From Tunturiibacter gelidiferens (GTDB lineage Bacteria; Acidobacteriota; Terriglobia; Terriglobales; Acidobacteriaceae): a DNA stretch of 64,000 nt. Shown here piece after piece: positions 18,517 to 26,934 of the stretch. The notes below the pieces were generated by a model, which was not told the DNA's origin, did no database searches, and saw only the letters and a list, made by a program, of their open reading frames with translations. The position numbers and the translations under genes were made by a program. How positions within the stretch are numbered: the stretch's first letter is position 1; the number at the start of each line of letters is the position of its first letter. The stretch is taken from contig NZ_JACCCV010000001.1 in the NCBI RefSeq assembly GCF_013410115.1, positions 2,356,001-2,420,000 of the forward strand, written 5' to 3'.

Positions 18517-19692
18517 CTAATGCGTGATGACGGTTGACTTGTCTGGCTGCAGCAGGCCGAGCAGATCCTGGTCGTAGATGGATTTTTTGCGATCGGCGAG
18601 CTCTGTGAAGCGGTGGTAGACGTCGTCAAGCTGAGTGCGTGTGAGTGAGTGACCGAGTTCGGTGAGGCGTTGCTCGAGGAGGCGACGGCCGCTGTGTTTG
18701 CCGAGCACCATATTGGTGGAGGGGACCCCGACCGATTCTGGCGTCATGATCTCGTAGGTGAGTGGGTTGGCCATCATGCCGTGCTGGTGGATCCCGGATT
18801 CGTGTGCGAAGGCGTTGGCACCTACGACGGCTTTGTTGGGCGAGCAGCCGAAGCTGATGAATTCGGCGAGCATCTGGCTGGTGGGATAGAGCTGATTGAG
18901 TTTGATGTTGTTTGTGTAGGGCAGCTTGTCGCGGCGGACCATGAGAGCTGCGGCGATCTCTTCGAGTGCGGCGTTGCCGGCGCGCTCTCCGATGCCGTTG
19001 ATGGTGCACTCGGCCTGACGTGCTCCGGCGTGTATGCCCGCCAAGGTGTTGGCGACGGCCATGCCCAGGTCATTGTGACAATGGGTGGAGAGAATGACGT
19101 CGTCGATGCCTGGGACCTTTGCGATAAGCATGCGGAAGGTGGCGGCGTACTCGTCGGGCGTGGTGTAGCCAACGGTGTCGGGAATATTGATGGTCGTGGC
19201 TCCGGCCTGGACCGCTACTGTAACGATTTCGACGAGAAAATCGGGGTCGGTGCGCGTGGCATCTTCGGCGGAGAACTCGACGTCGTCGGCGAAGGTGCGG
19301 GCGAGACGGACGGACTCGGCGGCTTGATGGAGTGCCTCGGCGCGAGTGATCTTCAGCTTGGCTTCGAGGTGAAGGTCGGAGGAGGCCAGGAAGGTGTGGA
19401 TGCGAGCCTTCTCGGCAGGCTCGATGGACCGGGCGGCGGCTTCGATGTCCTCGCGTTTGCAACGAGCGAGTGAGGCGATGCGCGGGCCGCGAACCTCGCG
19501 GGCGATCATGCGGATCGAGTCGGAGTCGCCCTGGCTGGCGATAGCAAAACCGGCCTCGAGGACGTCGACGCCAAGGTTTGCCAGCTGATGGGCCATGCGC
19601 AACTTTTCGTCGTGGTGCATGGTGCAACCGGGAGACTGTTCGCCGTCGCGAAGGGTGGTGTCGAAGAAGACGATTTGGTTATGCGAGGACAT
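18517..19692 (-). CDS. leuA: 2-isopropylmalate synthase, short form without the allosteric domain
   Basis: Condenses 2-ketoisovalerate and acetyl-CoA, committing carbon to leucine. The TIM barrel is complete: FFDTTLRDGEQSPGCTM (metal-binding Asp), EAGFAIASQGD, HCHNDLGMAVANTLAGI and GANAFAHESGIHQHGM. The protein (391 aa from MSSHNQIVFFD at 19692) ends with DRKKSIYDQDLLGLLQ, exactly where the ~120-aa C-terminal leucine-binding LeuA dimer domain begins in the usual 510-560 aa enzymes; only 23 bp separate the TAG from leuB. No frameshifted remainder is present. An alternative name in the same fold would be homocitrate/citramalate synthase, but operon context favours LeuA. First gene of the cluster. 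Confidence 0.9.
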   Translation of the reverse strand: MSSHNQIVFFDTTLRDGEQSPGCTMHHDEKLRMAHQLANLGVDVLEAGFAIASQGDSDSIRMIAREVRGPRIASLARCKREDIEAAARSIEPAEKARIHTFLASSDLHLEAKLKITRAEALHQAAESVRLARTFADDVEFSAEDATRTDPDFLVEIVTVAVQAGATTINIPDTVGYTTPDEYAATFRMLIAKVPGIDDVILSTHCHNDLGMAVANTLAGIHAGARQAECTINGIGERAGNAALEEIAAALMVRRDKLPYTNNIKLNQLYPTSQMLAEFISFGCSPNKAVVGANAFAHESGIHQHGMMANPLTYEIMTPESVGVPSTNMVLGKHSGRRLLEQRLTELGHSLTRTQLDDVYHRFTELADRKKSIYDQDLLGLLQPDKSTVITH

Positions 19693-19720
19693 AGGATTTG
19701 GCACTTTCGATCTGGACGTT

Positions 19721-19741
19721 ATCATAATGCATGCTTATGAT
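19721..19741. promoter_or_regulatory. LysR-type operator (T-N11-A dyad) before leuA
   Basis: ATCATAA-TGCATGC-TTATGAT: perfect 7-bp inverted arms around a 7-bp spacer, with T at 19725 and A at 19737 giving T-N11-A. It lies in the 120-bp spacer between divergently transcribed leuA and the LysR-type gene, 29 bp from the leuA start codon. Confidence 0.65.
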
Positions 19742-19812
19742 GACTTGAAGGTATATCAGAAAATCTAATTGCGGCATTCGATCTGGAAATCTCTGCCGCA
19801 CGGAGGTAAGGC

Positions 19813-20736
19813 TTGGACTTAGTCCAGATGGAGACATTTCTGGCGGTGGCAGAAGAGCGTAGCTTTTCGCGAGCAGCAGCACGGCTCCATCGTACTCAGC
19901 CAGCGGTGAGTCAGGCAATTGCCAAGCTGGAGGGGGAACTGGGAGAGGTTCTGTTTGAGCGCTCTTCGAGAGATGGGACACTGACCGATGCAGGGGAGGT
20001 TTTGCGGGAATATGCCGCTAAGTTACTGAATCTGCGGAATGAAGCGGCGGGGGCGTTGACCGAGCTTCGGGAGCTTCACCGTGGCAGGCTGAACCTTGCG
20101 GCGAACGAGTACACATGCCTCTATCTGCTGCCATTGCTTGACGAGTTTCGACGGCAGAATCCTCGGATCAAGCTGGCGGTGCAGCGCACCCTGGCGAGCC
20201 GGATTTCGGACGAGGTGCTGATGCACTCGGTGGAACTGGGGGTGCTGTCGTTTCGTCCTGACGATACTCAGGTGAAATCAATGGTCGTGTACCGGGATGA
20301 GCTGGCCTTTGTAGTGAATCCGCGACATCCCTTGGCTGGGGCCGGGAAGGTATCGATCCGGCAGCTGGGAGGGCAAAACTTCATCGCGCATAACATTCCG
20401 TCACCGCAGCGGCAGAAGGTCATTCAGGCATTCAAGCGCCACAAGACTCCGCTGCAGATGGGGGTGGAGTTGCCATCGTTGGAGGCGATCAAACGGTTTG
20501 TCGAGATGGGGAACGGTGTGGCTCTGGTGCCGGGACTGACGGTGCGTACCGAGCTTGAGAGCGGAGCGCTAGTGCGGGTTCAAGTGCCGGAGTTGCAGAT
20601 AGAGCGCAAGCTGAGGCTGGTTTATCGGAGGCAAGCTAGTCTGTCGCATGCGGCGCTGGCCTTTCTCAAGGTGGTGGAAGCCTATGCGGCGGCGAATGGC
20701 GACCCGTACTGCTTTCAGGCCGAACGGGGAATGTAA
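19813..20736 (+). CDS. LysR-family transcriptional regulator, probable leu-ilv regulator
   Basis: 307 aa. N-terminal winged HTH: TFLAVAEERSFSRAAARLHRTQPAVSQAIAKLE, then the linker helix and a two-lobe effector-binding domain (LNLAANEYTCLYLLPLLDEFRRQ; a hinge; LAFVVNPRHPLAGAG; FVEMGNGVALVPGLTV). The start is TTG at 19813 behind a strong GGAGGT. Divergent to leuA with a T-N11-A dyad in between, the classic arrangement for a LysR regulator and its target; I infer it responds to a leucine-pathway metabolite such as 2-isopropylmalate, by analogy only. Confidence 0.9.
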   Translation: MDLVQMETFLAVAEERSFSRAAARLHRTQPAVSQAIAKLEGELGEVLFERSSRDGTLTDAGEVLREYAAKLLNLRNEAAGALTELRELHRGRLNLAANEYTCLYLLPLLDEFRRQNPRIKLAVQRTLASRISDEVLMHSVELGVLSFRPDDTQVKSMVVYRDELAFVVNPRHPLAGAGKVSIRQLGGQNFIAHNIPSPQRQKVIQAFKRHKTPLQMGVELPSLEAIKRFVEMGNGVALVPGLTVRTELESGALVRVQVPELQIERKLRLVYRRQASLSHAALAFLKVVEAYAAANGDPYCFQAERGM

Positions 20737-20852
20737 ATGAGGCTGTGAAATTTGCGAGACACCGGAACCTTTGCGAAAAAGGAGCGTCTGTACCGGTAGA
20801 TTGACCACCGGAGAAACTCTTCCGGAAAATGCAGTATGAGAGTGAGAATCCG

Positions 20853-21320
20853 ATGACGACGTTATTTCGCAAACCAGTATTGCAAGCAGCTCTTCTGGCG
20901 CTATGTACCACGGCGCTCAGTGCACTTCCCGCGATGGCACAAGACCCTTCTCCGCCGCCAACGCAGGATCAGGCAGGCCCGCCTAACGGCGGCCACCGGA
21001 ATCCTGGTCAAAGGGAGGAGCATCAGATTGAATTCCTGACTAAGAAGCTTAATCTGACGCCAGACCAAGTGACCCAGGTGAAGGCGATTGATGACGCTTC
21101 ACGAACTCAGATGATGGCTTTGCATCAGGACACGACTACTCCTCAGGCTGACAAGCGGGCGAAGATGATGGACATCCACAAAGCATCGCAGGACAAGATA
21201 CGGGCCGTCTTGACCGACGATCAGAAGACGAAGTACGACGCTTTGCAGGCCCAGATGAGAGAGCGCAGAGAGAGCCGTGAGAGTGGGCAGGGAGCACCGC
21301 CTCCTCCTCCACCGCAATAA
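20853..21320 (+). CDS. periplasmic LTXXQ/Spy-like protein
   Basis: 155 aa from MTTLFRKPVLQ (an ATG at 20829 would add eight residues). Sec signal peptide with cleavage near AMAQ. The mature part has a Pro/Gly-rich start, then a long helix with NLTPDQVTQVKAIDDASRTQM and VLTDDQKTKYDALQAQMRERRE, two LTxxQ-type repeats as in the Spy/CpxP superfamily of periplasmic chaperone-like proteins. The tail ends in a run of prolines. Likely an envelope-stress or metal-related protein; the role here is inferred from family only. Confidence 0.78.
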   Translation: MTTLFRKPVLQAALLALCTTALSALPAMAQDPSPPPTQDQAGPPNGGHRNPGQREEHQIEFLTKKLNLTPDQVTQVKAIDDASRTQMMALHQDTTTPQADKRAKMMDIHKASQDKIRAVLTDDQKTKYDALQAQMRERRESRESGQGAPPPPPPQ

Positions 21321-21517
21321 TGTGTTGTCCGCCGACGATGGAGATGGGGCCGGAGAGATTCACATCCTCCGGCCTTCTTGCGTCGGTAAGTACTCCTTCG
21401 GGCAGCGGTGCGGTTACAATGAAAAACAGTGATTACGGCGTCCTATAACTTTTGAAACGCGTTGCCTGCGGGACAGCGTAGGAAGTTATGGGCGAATTCG
21501 AAGGGATCCAGCGAAGA

Positions 21518-22123
21518 ATGAAGAAAACGATGTTGTTGTTTGGCGCGCTGATGTTATCTGCGGCAGCCGGTTATGCGCAGGAGAGCCGGCAGGACGTGAG
21601 CGTAAGCGCCAGCGCTGCGTTTGCCCCACAGATTACCGGAAACAGCGTGCAGAAAAACACAAGCACGACTATGGGACTGGTTGCCAGCTACCGCTATTTG
21701 TTGACGCCTCGGAGCGGACTCGAAGTTAACTACGGATATCAACAAAACACGCAGTATTATCAGGTCTTCGGGAAGGCTAACGGCGGAATACATACGCTCC
21801 AGCAGGAGGTCAGCGCTGCCTATGTGTTCAACCTGAACTTCAAAAACTTTAATCCGTTCCTTGAAGCCGGTCCGGGTGTAATGTTCTTCTCGCCCTTCAA
21901 GGATGCGGGATCGACGAACCTTGACGCAAAGCGGAATACGAACATCGGAGCGCTCTTTGGCGGCGGTGTGGCCTATGAGCTGAGCCCGAGCTTCGACATC
22001 CGCGCGGAGTACAGGGCATTCCTGGTAAAGACTCCGACTTTTAGCCTTCCAGGCAATATCTTCAATACCAATCGTTATGAGATCATCTCGACTCCTTCGA
22101 TCGGCATTGCATATCACTTCTAA
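21518..22123 (+). CDS. outer-membrane beta-barrel protein
   Basis: 201 aa from MKKTMLLFGALMLSAAAGYAQ, a clear signal peptide (an in-frame ATG at 21488 is upstream of it). Alternating hydrophobic strands, NTSTTMGLVASYRYLLTPRSGLEVNYGYQ and AAYVFNLNFKNFNPFLEAGPGVMFF, and the terminal aromatic residue (IGIAYHF) mark an eight-stranded OmpA-like/outer-membrane barrel of the size common in Acidobacteriota. Substrate unknown. Followed by a strong bidirectional hairpin terminator. Confidence 0.85.
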   Translation: MKKTMLLFGALMLSAAAGYAQESRQDVSVSASAAFAPQITGNSVQKNTSTTMGLVASYRYLLTPRSGLEVNYGYQQNTQYYQVFGKANGGIHTLQQEVSAAYVFNLNFKNFNPFLEAGPGVMFFSPFKDAGSTNLDAKRNTNIGALFGGGVAYELSPSFDIRAEYRAFLVKTPTFSLPGNIFNTNRYEIISTPSIGIAYHF

Positions 22124-22140
22124 CGATTGGCAGCTTTAAC

Positions 22141-22174
22141 TTGAAACGCCCCGGCGTTGGCCGGGGCGTTTCAA
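22141..22174. terminator. bidirectional hairpin terminator
   Basis: TTGAAACGCCCCGGC-GTTG-GCCGGGGCGTTTCAA, 15 perfect base pairs with a 4-nt loop; the A/T outer part gives the T-rich tail in both directions (GTTTTGG follows on plus). It separates two convergent beta-barrel genes. Confidence 0.9.
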
Positions 22175-22207
22175 GTTTTGGATGACCAGCGTTGAATTAA
22201 CGAGCTT

Positions 22208-22735
22208 CTACCGGAAGTGATAGGCTGCGCCCACCGTAAGGATGTTGGGGGTAAGACTGGATCCCTGGAAGCCAAACCATTCCTGGTATTCCCAGTCGGC
22301 GCGAACGTAGAGGTAAGGTTTCACTTTGTAATCGGTACCAATACCAGCCGCTATAAGGTTATAGGCGAGGTTCGCCCGAAATCCATCGGGGTTGACAGGG
22401 AAGTTGAAAACGCCGCGTCCATAGAGGATCTTGCCGTAGGGAACGAACCGGTGATATTCGCGAAAATAGCGTCCGCCTACCTCGTATGTCTTCTCATAGA
22501 GATCGTTCTGATCCTTGACGAAATGAAACTCCCCCGTTATTCCGATGTGGGGGAGAAAGTCGAAGTCGAAGTATGCTGCGCCACCATTAAATCTATTTCC
22601 GTAGTCGGAGTCAGCTGTGGAGAAGCCGCCGCCGATCTTGAGATCCCCTGCGCGAGTCGCCGTAGGAGTGGCCTGCGCGCTTAGTGTGGATGCGGCCCCC
22701 AGCAGGCCCAGAAAAACAACAACCTTTGTCAGCAC
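22208..22735 (-). CDS. outer-membrane beta-barrel protein, paralogue 1
   Basis: 175 aa. GTG start at 22735 with AGGAG five nt upstream; signal peptide LTKVVVFLGLLGAASTLSAQ. The mature barrel opens PTATRAGDLKIGGGFS, has HIGITGEFHFVKDQ, VGGRYF..RFVPYGKILYGRGVFNF and closes with VGAAYHFR, ending in an Arg after the aromatic. It is homologous to the next gene upstream (same motif order: P-T-A-S/T-R, G-G-G, H-L/I-G-V/I-.-G-.-F-H, F-.-P-Y-.-K-.-L-.-G), so the pair arose by tandem duplication. Confidence 0.82.
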   Translation of the reverse strand: MLTKVVVFLGLLGAASTLSAQATPTATRAGDLKIGGGFSTADSDYGNRFNGGAAYFDFDFLPHIGITGEFHFVKDQNDLYEKTYEVGGRYFREYHRFVPYGKILYGRGVFNFPVNPDGFRANLAYNLIAAGIGTDYKVKPYLYVRADWEYQEWFGFQGSSLTPNILTVGAAYHFR

Positions 22736-22837
22736 GTGCACTCCTGTCGAACAGAATATTCCTCATCGCAGGCTTGACAGCGCAACGACAGGACATTGCG
22801 GTGAAGCAACATCTTCATCATGAGACATATTCGTTGA

Positions 22838-23380
22838 CTAACGCAAGGTATAAGCAACACCTATTGTGTAGGCGATAGGGGAAAGGCCATTCGGAGCGAA
22901 GCCTGGCCACTTCTGAAACTCAACGTCGAAGGCCCGGACGTTGATGTGTCGCGTTGCGCGTATATCCAGTCCGCCGCCAGGTGCAAATTGGAAATATGTG
23001 TAGGATGTCGGCACTGGGAAGCTACCGGACTGGAATCCGAAGCGACCAATACCGAACAGCACTTTGGCGTAGGGCTCAAAGCGCTTATGGTGCCATTTGT
23101 AACGTGGTCCTAGAAGGTAAGAGTTTTCGCTGAGGTCGGCCGGCGTGATGACGGAGTAGTGGAAGTCCCCCTCGACTCCGAGGTGCTGGCCAATATCGTA
23201 ATTGCCGTAGATGGAGATACCCTTCATATAGTGCTGCGTATAGTCGGGGCTGATGAAGGTTGCTCCGCCACCGATCTGGATTGCGCCGGTGCGAGAGGCG
23301 GTCGGGACAGCTTGCGCATGCGACCGGTAAGTCAGACTAAGGACGCAGACGAAACAGCCGATAAGAATATGCCGCTTCAA
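22838..23380 (-). CDS. outer-membrane beta-barrel protein, paralogue 2
   Basis: 180 aa, TTG start at 23380 with GGAGG at 8-nt spacing. Signal peptide ILIGCFVCVLSLTYRSHAQA. Mature part starts VPTASRTGAIQIGGGATF, then HLGVEGDFHYSVITP, RYKWHHKRFEPYAKVLFGIG and a final IGVAYTLR, parallel to paralogue 1. No ligand evident. Confidence 0.82.
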   Translation of the reverse strand: MKRHILIGCFVCVLSLTYRSHAQAVPTASRTGAIQIGGGATFISPDYTQHYMKGISIYGNYDIGQHLGVEGDFHYSVITPADLSENSYLLGPRYKWHHKRFEPYAKVLFGIGRFGFQSGSFPVPTSYTYFQFAPGGGLDIRATRHINVRAFDVEFQKWPGFAPNGLSPIAYTIGVAYTLR

Positions 23381-23494
23381 CAGTGTGCCTCCTTGTCAAA
23401 AGATATTTGATGCATAGGTTGTGTCAAAGGGAGTGCCCGAGACAGTAAAAGCGTGGATGGTCTCAACGACCCAGATCCATCCACGCTCTCAGGT

Positions 23495-25369
23495 TTAGTT
23501 TTGTTGTGCGTTGGTCGGTGGGGGAGTGGCAGCCGGTGCTGCTGCGGCTGGTGCTGCTGTGTTGTCGGCAGGCGCAGCGGTCGCCGGTTGCGTGGCGGCT
23601 GGAGCGGCTGCAGGTTCTGCGGGGGCCTTGTAGTAGCTAAGTTTCAAATAAACCGGTTCAACTTCAAAGGGCATCTTGTCGGCTGCTGTGAGTAAAGGCT
23701 CGAAGGCCGAGTGCAGGACAAATACCTGGTCGGTCCACGGGTCGAAGCGGAGGAAGCTGGCCAATGGCATGGCTGCCTGTTGCTTCAGGTCCTTCATGTC
23801 CAGCTTGGGGCCCTTTGTGGTGATGGCCTGCATCCAGAATGTCGGATCTGTGTCGCTCTTGACGAGACCGTCACCAATCATCGGCTCATTGAGTGCCTTC
23901 AAATTCTTAACTCGCTGCTGCAGTTGCTGGAGGTAAAGGCTGAAGTACTGCTGTCCGCCTTCCAACTCTTTCGCGTTGAGCAATTCCATAGCTTTTTTAG
24001 CTGCTGCCGCGTTGTCGGCGTCGGTGTGGTGCATGGGGATGCGGTTGAAGACCGTTGTAGAGGGAAAGAGCAGACGGTCGTTGAAGGCGTACTTGGTGTC
24101 GAGACGGTGAGCAAGAATGATGTGTGCAATCTGGAAAGCCAGGATCGCGTTGAGGTTGCCCATCTGCTGTGCGCCGTCCTGAGTGACAACACCCGTCGTA
24201 TCCAGCAAGCTCTTCGAGATAACGATGGTATTGCCGATTGCGAGGGACTCCAGCGGTTCGGTCAGCAGTGTGCGGCAGCGTATCGGTCTTGAGAGTGTGA
24301 TGTTGTTGTACGCCAGAATGTTGCCAGCGAGCGCTTCAAGAGTTTTGTCGAACTCGCTTGGTGCATCGAGCAAGCCTGCCTGGAAGAGGCGCTCAACGAT
24401 GTTGTCCTCTGCCTGCTGGACCCATGCACGCTGAGCTCCGAGAGGGCTGACGTCCTGTGCATCGTTGCTGACGTCGGTTGCTCCGACGACGTCCATCGAG
24501 GTGTTTTCGCTCTCGGGTGGAGGAACCTTCAGCACATAGCCCCAGATGTGGTTAATGGCTTTGAACTTGAGAGTGCGGGAGACGCTCTTCGGATCGCTCT
24601 CTTCAACGTAAAAGGAGGTGGGGAGCCAGAGATCGGGCTGGACGTTGGTCCGCCAGCTGTCAAAGTGATAGAACTCCTTCTGATCCTCCTGGGTTCCTGC
24701 GAAGTCGCCGTTGAAGCGAACAACGTTTCCGCTTCGCGCCTCGATCCAGATGCGTCCGAAGAAGCGACCAAACGATTTCTTGCCTTCAATCGGCGTCACG
24801 TCAAAGACCGCCGTGGGAGTGTTGCCGAGGAAGTCGTTGCGTACGTAGCCGAAGGTATAGTGCTGACGATCGAAGCTGTTGGAGTCCATCAGCAGCATCT
24901 GTACAAAGCCGGACTCGTGGAAGTTCAGGTGCAGGCTGTTGCCGAGGCCACCGACGAAAGAGACGGAGTGCTTGAAGAAGCCAAGCTTCCCATCGTTGCT
25001 GGTGCCCTTTGAGGTCTCTTTGTTCACCGCATAAGAGTTGTCGCCGATGACGCTTTTGAAGTCGACGCGGCTGAGGAAGTGTTCATCAGATTCGGGAACC
25101 TGACCCAGAAGGGGATCGGGCTTCATCGTCTGGATGTAAGTCTCCACGAGAGGAGCCCGCTCTTTGACCGTTTTGACGATCACCTTTTCACGGGCAATCG
25201 CCTTATCGATCAGCGCGTTCTGCGCAGCGGTAGGCTTTCGCGTTGTGGAGAGGTCCTCATCCATCTTCTTCTTTTTGCCAGGATGTAGGATGCCTGCTCC
25301 AGCGGGGAGAGTGGTTGCGACTAGAAGTGCCAGCAGCAGACCGGCGGTAGACTGTTTCCCGAGAATCAT
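23495..25369 (-). CDS. secreted M48-peptidase-like protein with a destroyed zinc motif
   Basis: 624 aa with a signal peptide (LLLALLVATTLPAGAG). Residues ~130-280 form a beta-rich domain (LHLNFHESGFVQMLLM, FDVTPIEGKKSFGRFFGRIWIE, NVVRFNG, YHFDSWRTNVQPDLWLPT) reminiscent of LolA/MucB-like lipoprotein-binding folds. Residues ~320-470 follow the M48 peptidase plan: ESLAIGNTIVISKSLLDT corresponds to the N-A-F-.-.-P-.-G-.-I strand and ILAFQIAHIILAH to the -HE-.-.-H- helix, but here His and Glu are Phe412 and Gln413, and the third ligand region reads HHTDADN. The C-terminus is a Pro/Ala/Thr tail. I therefore call it a non-catalytic M48 homologue. It lies 91 bp downstream of tonB. Confidence 0.75.
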   Translation of the reverse strand: MILGKQSTAGLLLALLVATTLPAGAGILHPGKKKKMDEDLSTTRKPTAAQNALIDKAIAREKVIVKTVKERAPLVETYIQTMKPDPLLGQVPESDEHFLSRVDFKSVIGDNSYAVNKETSKGTSNDGKLGFFKHSVSFVGGLGNSLHLNFHESGFVQMLLMDSNSFDRQHYTFGYVRNDFLGNTPTAVFDVTPIEGKKSFGRFFGRIWIEARSGNVVRFNGDFAGTQEDQKEFYHFDSWRTNVQPDLWLPTSFYVEESDPKSVSRTLKFKAINHIWGYVLKVPPPESENTSMDVVGATDVSNDAQDVSPLGAQRAWVQQAEDNIVERLFQAGLLDAPSEFDKTLEALAGNILAYNNITLSRPIRCRTLLTEPLESLAIGNTIVISKSLLDTTGVVTQDGAQQMGNLNAILAFQIAHIILAHRLDTKYAFNDRLLFPSTTVFNRIPMHHTDADNAAAAKKAMELLNAKELEGGQQYFSLYLQQLQQRVKNLKALNEPMIGDGLVKSDTDPTFWMQAITTKGPKLDMKDLKQQAAMPLASFLRFDPWTDQVFVLHSAFEPLLTAADKMPFEVEPVYLKLSYYKAPAEPAAAPAATQPATAAPADNTAAPAAAAPAATPPPTNAQQN

Positions 25370-25460
25370 GATTTACGGCTCCTACGGTGACCCCTGGGGT
25401 CATCCTGAGTATGGACTAGATGCTATTTCAGTGCTGCGACAACGGAACAAAAATTGTTTC

Positions 25461-26558
25461 TTATCCAGCGAGCTGGAAAGCTACATTGACAACACCTTCC
25501 CAATCGATCGGGTGACCCGATGCGTCGGTGGCAGGTTGAAAGCGAGTGGCCTGTACGGCGTGGATGGCAGAGTCGCCAAGGCCGTGGCCGAGATCGCTGG
25601 TGACGCCCAGAACCTGGACAGCACCAGAAGAAGAGACGCGGAGCCTAACGGAGACGACGCCTTCGATATGAAGGCTGCGCGCCTCAGCGGTGTACTCTGG
25701 CTTGGGTTTGAAGAGAACCTTGGGTGCAGTCTTAGCTGTTGGGGCAGTTGGGCCGCCGGGCTTGGGCATCGGTGGAGGAGTGTTTTGGCCGAGGTTGACG
25801 ACACCGGCTGAGCGGCCTGGAGCATTCATCGGTCCGGTGCCACCAGTGACTCCAAGCTTGACGCCAACAACGCCAGCCGAGGCGTTATCTCTGCCGTGCA
25901 TGTTCTGACTGCCGGCTGAACCGGAACCAAGATTGACAACGGTTGATTGTGCTCCCATGCCGTTATTTGAAGCCGGCATGCCGGACATTCCCTTGTTGCC
26001 AAGGTTGATAGCAGTGGTCGAAGGACGATTCGAGGGTGCTATGGGGTTGGTCTGCGAACCAAGTGCAACAGCAGTTGGATGAGGAGAGTTGTTGATCAAC
26101 GCAGCGGGCTGGGCCTGGGCGAGGCTGACGACCTTAGGAGCCGGCGGAGGCTGAACCAGCTTAGGAGGCGCGGGAAGAACGACCGGCATTGGCTGCGCCA
26201 TCTTAATCTCAGGTGGCTTCGGAACGTCGGGCAACTTCACATCGGGCAGCTTGATTTTTGGTGGCTCGACCTTGACTACCGGCGTAGGCGGGAGTTTTGG
26301 CGGCTTGATCTTGATCGGCGGCGGCTCATCGGGCTTCTTCATCGGAATCGGCTCGGTCAACTCGGTGAGCTTGTGACGCGTGTCGATCGTCTTCTTCGCG
26401 GCGGCGCCGATGATGATAGCGCACAGCGCGAGGATGACGTTGAGAGCAATGGAAGTGAAGAGCGAGGACTTGCTCTGGTTGCCGTCGTTCAGGACGCCGA
26501 AGTGTGCGAACTGCATATTCTGCGGTGTGGGATCATCACTGCGAAGCGGCTTTGCCAT
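25461..26558 (-). CDS. TonB family energy-transducing protein
   Basis: 365 aa. One N-terminal membrane helix (SLFTSIALNVILALCAIIIGAAAK, residues ~32-55), then a long Pro/Lys-rich periplasmic spacer (KPPKLPPTPVVKVEPPKIKLP) and a Gly/Asn/Ser-rich region, ending in a TonB C-terminal domain: KPKPEYTAEARSLHIEGVVSVRLRVSSSGAV...HAVQATRFQPATDASGHPI. It would couple the proton motive force to TonB-dependent receptors such as the two at 45-59 kb. ExbB/ExbD genes are not in this window. ATG at 26558 with AAGGA upstream. Confidence 0.9.
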   Translation of the reverse strand: MAKPLRSDDPTPQNMQFAHFGVLNDGNQSKSSLFTSIALNVILALCAIIIGAAAKKTIDTRHKLTELTEPIPMKKPDEPPPIKIKPPKLPPTPVVKVEPPKIKLPDVKLPDVPKPPEIKMAQPMPVVLPAPPKLVQPPPAPKVVSLAQAQPAALINNSPHPTAVALGSQTNPIAPSNRPSTTAINLGNKGMSGMPASNNGMGAQSTVVNLGSGSAGSQNMHGRDNASAGVVGVKLGVTGGTGPMNAPGRSAGVVNLGQNTPPPMPKPGGPTAPTAKTAPKVLFKPKPEYTAEARSLHIEGVVSVRLRVSSSGAVQVLGVTSDLGHGLGDSAIHAVQATRFQPATDASGHPIDWEGVVNVAFQLAG

Positions 26559-26934
26559 AAAAAAAGTCCTTGAAGTGCCTCGTGTCGAGGACGGGAGAGT
26601 TACACCAGTACTGTCATGGAAACAGAACCGGTGCGAAGGAGGAATAACTCCGAGGTGCTATGCCGGAGCGCCATAGGGTGATTCGAACCTGTGGTCTTTG
26701 ACTCAATGCAAAATTTCAATATCACCAAGGGGAGGTTGGAACGCTGCGTCGGCCCGACTTAAGAGACGCAAACGACAAAGAAAAAGGTTGTAGCAGGCGC
26801 CGTGCTTTGGAGAGGTGTCTTTTTTTTCAGGGCCGGGGCTCTGCTCTTCTCTTACTGCAAGTATAGTGCCGTAAGCGTAAGTGATTGACACTGGCACTTT
26901 TGTGGTATCCAAGAAGGGTACGGGGAGACAATTC
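26559..26934. other. tonB-galE divergent intergenic region
   Basis: 376 bp between divergent genes with no convincing ORF. A TTGACA hexamer at 26885-26890 could be a -35 for galE, but no good -10 lies at 16-18 bp. A GGTTCGAATC string on the minus strand (26680-26689) looks like a tRNA T-loop but has no stems. Confidence 0.5.

Noticed and set aside
18490-18520. Frameshift as the reason for the short LeuA
   Set aside because: The stop is followed almost at once by the leuB ribosome site; there is no room for a hidden C-terminal domain.
26680-26689. GGTTCGAATC on the minus strand, looks like a tRNA T-loop
   Set aside because: The flanks do not pair into a T-stem and no acceptor or anticodon arm can be formed.
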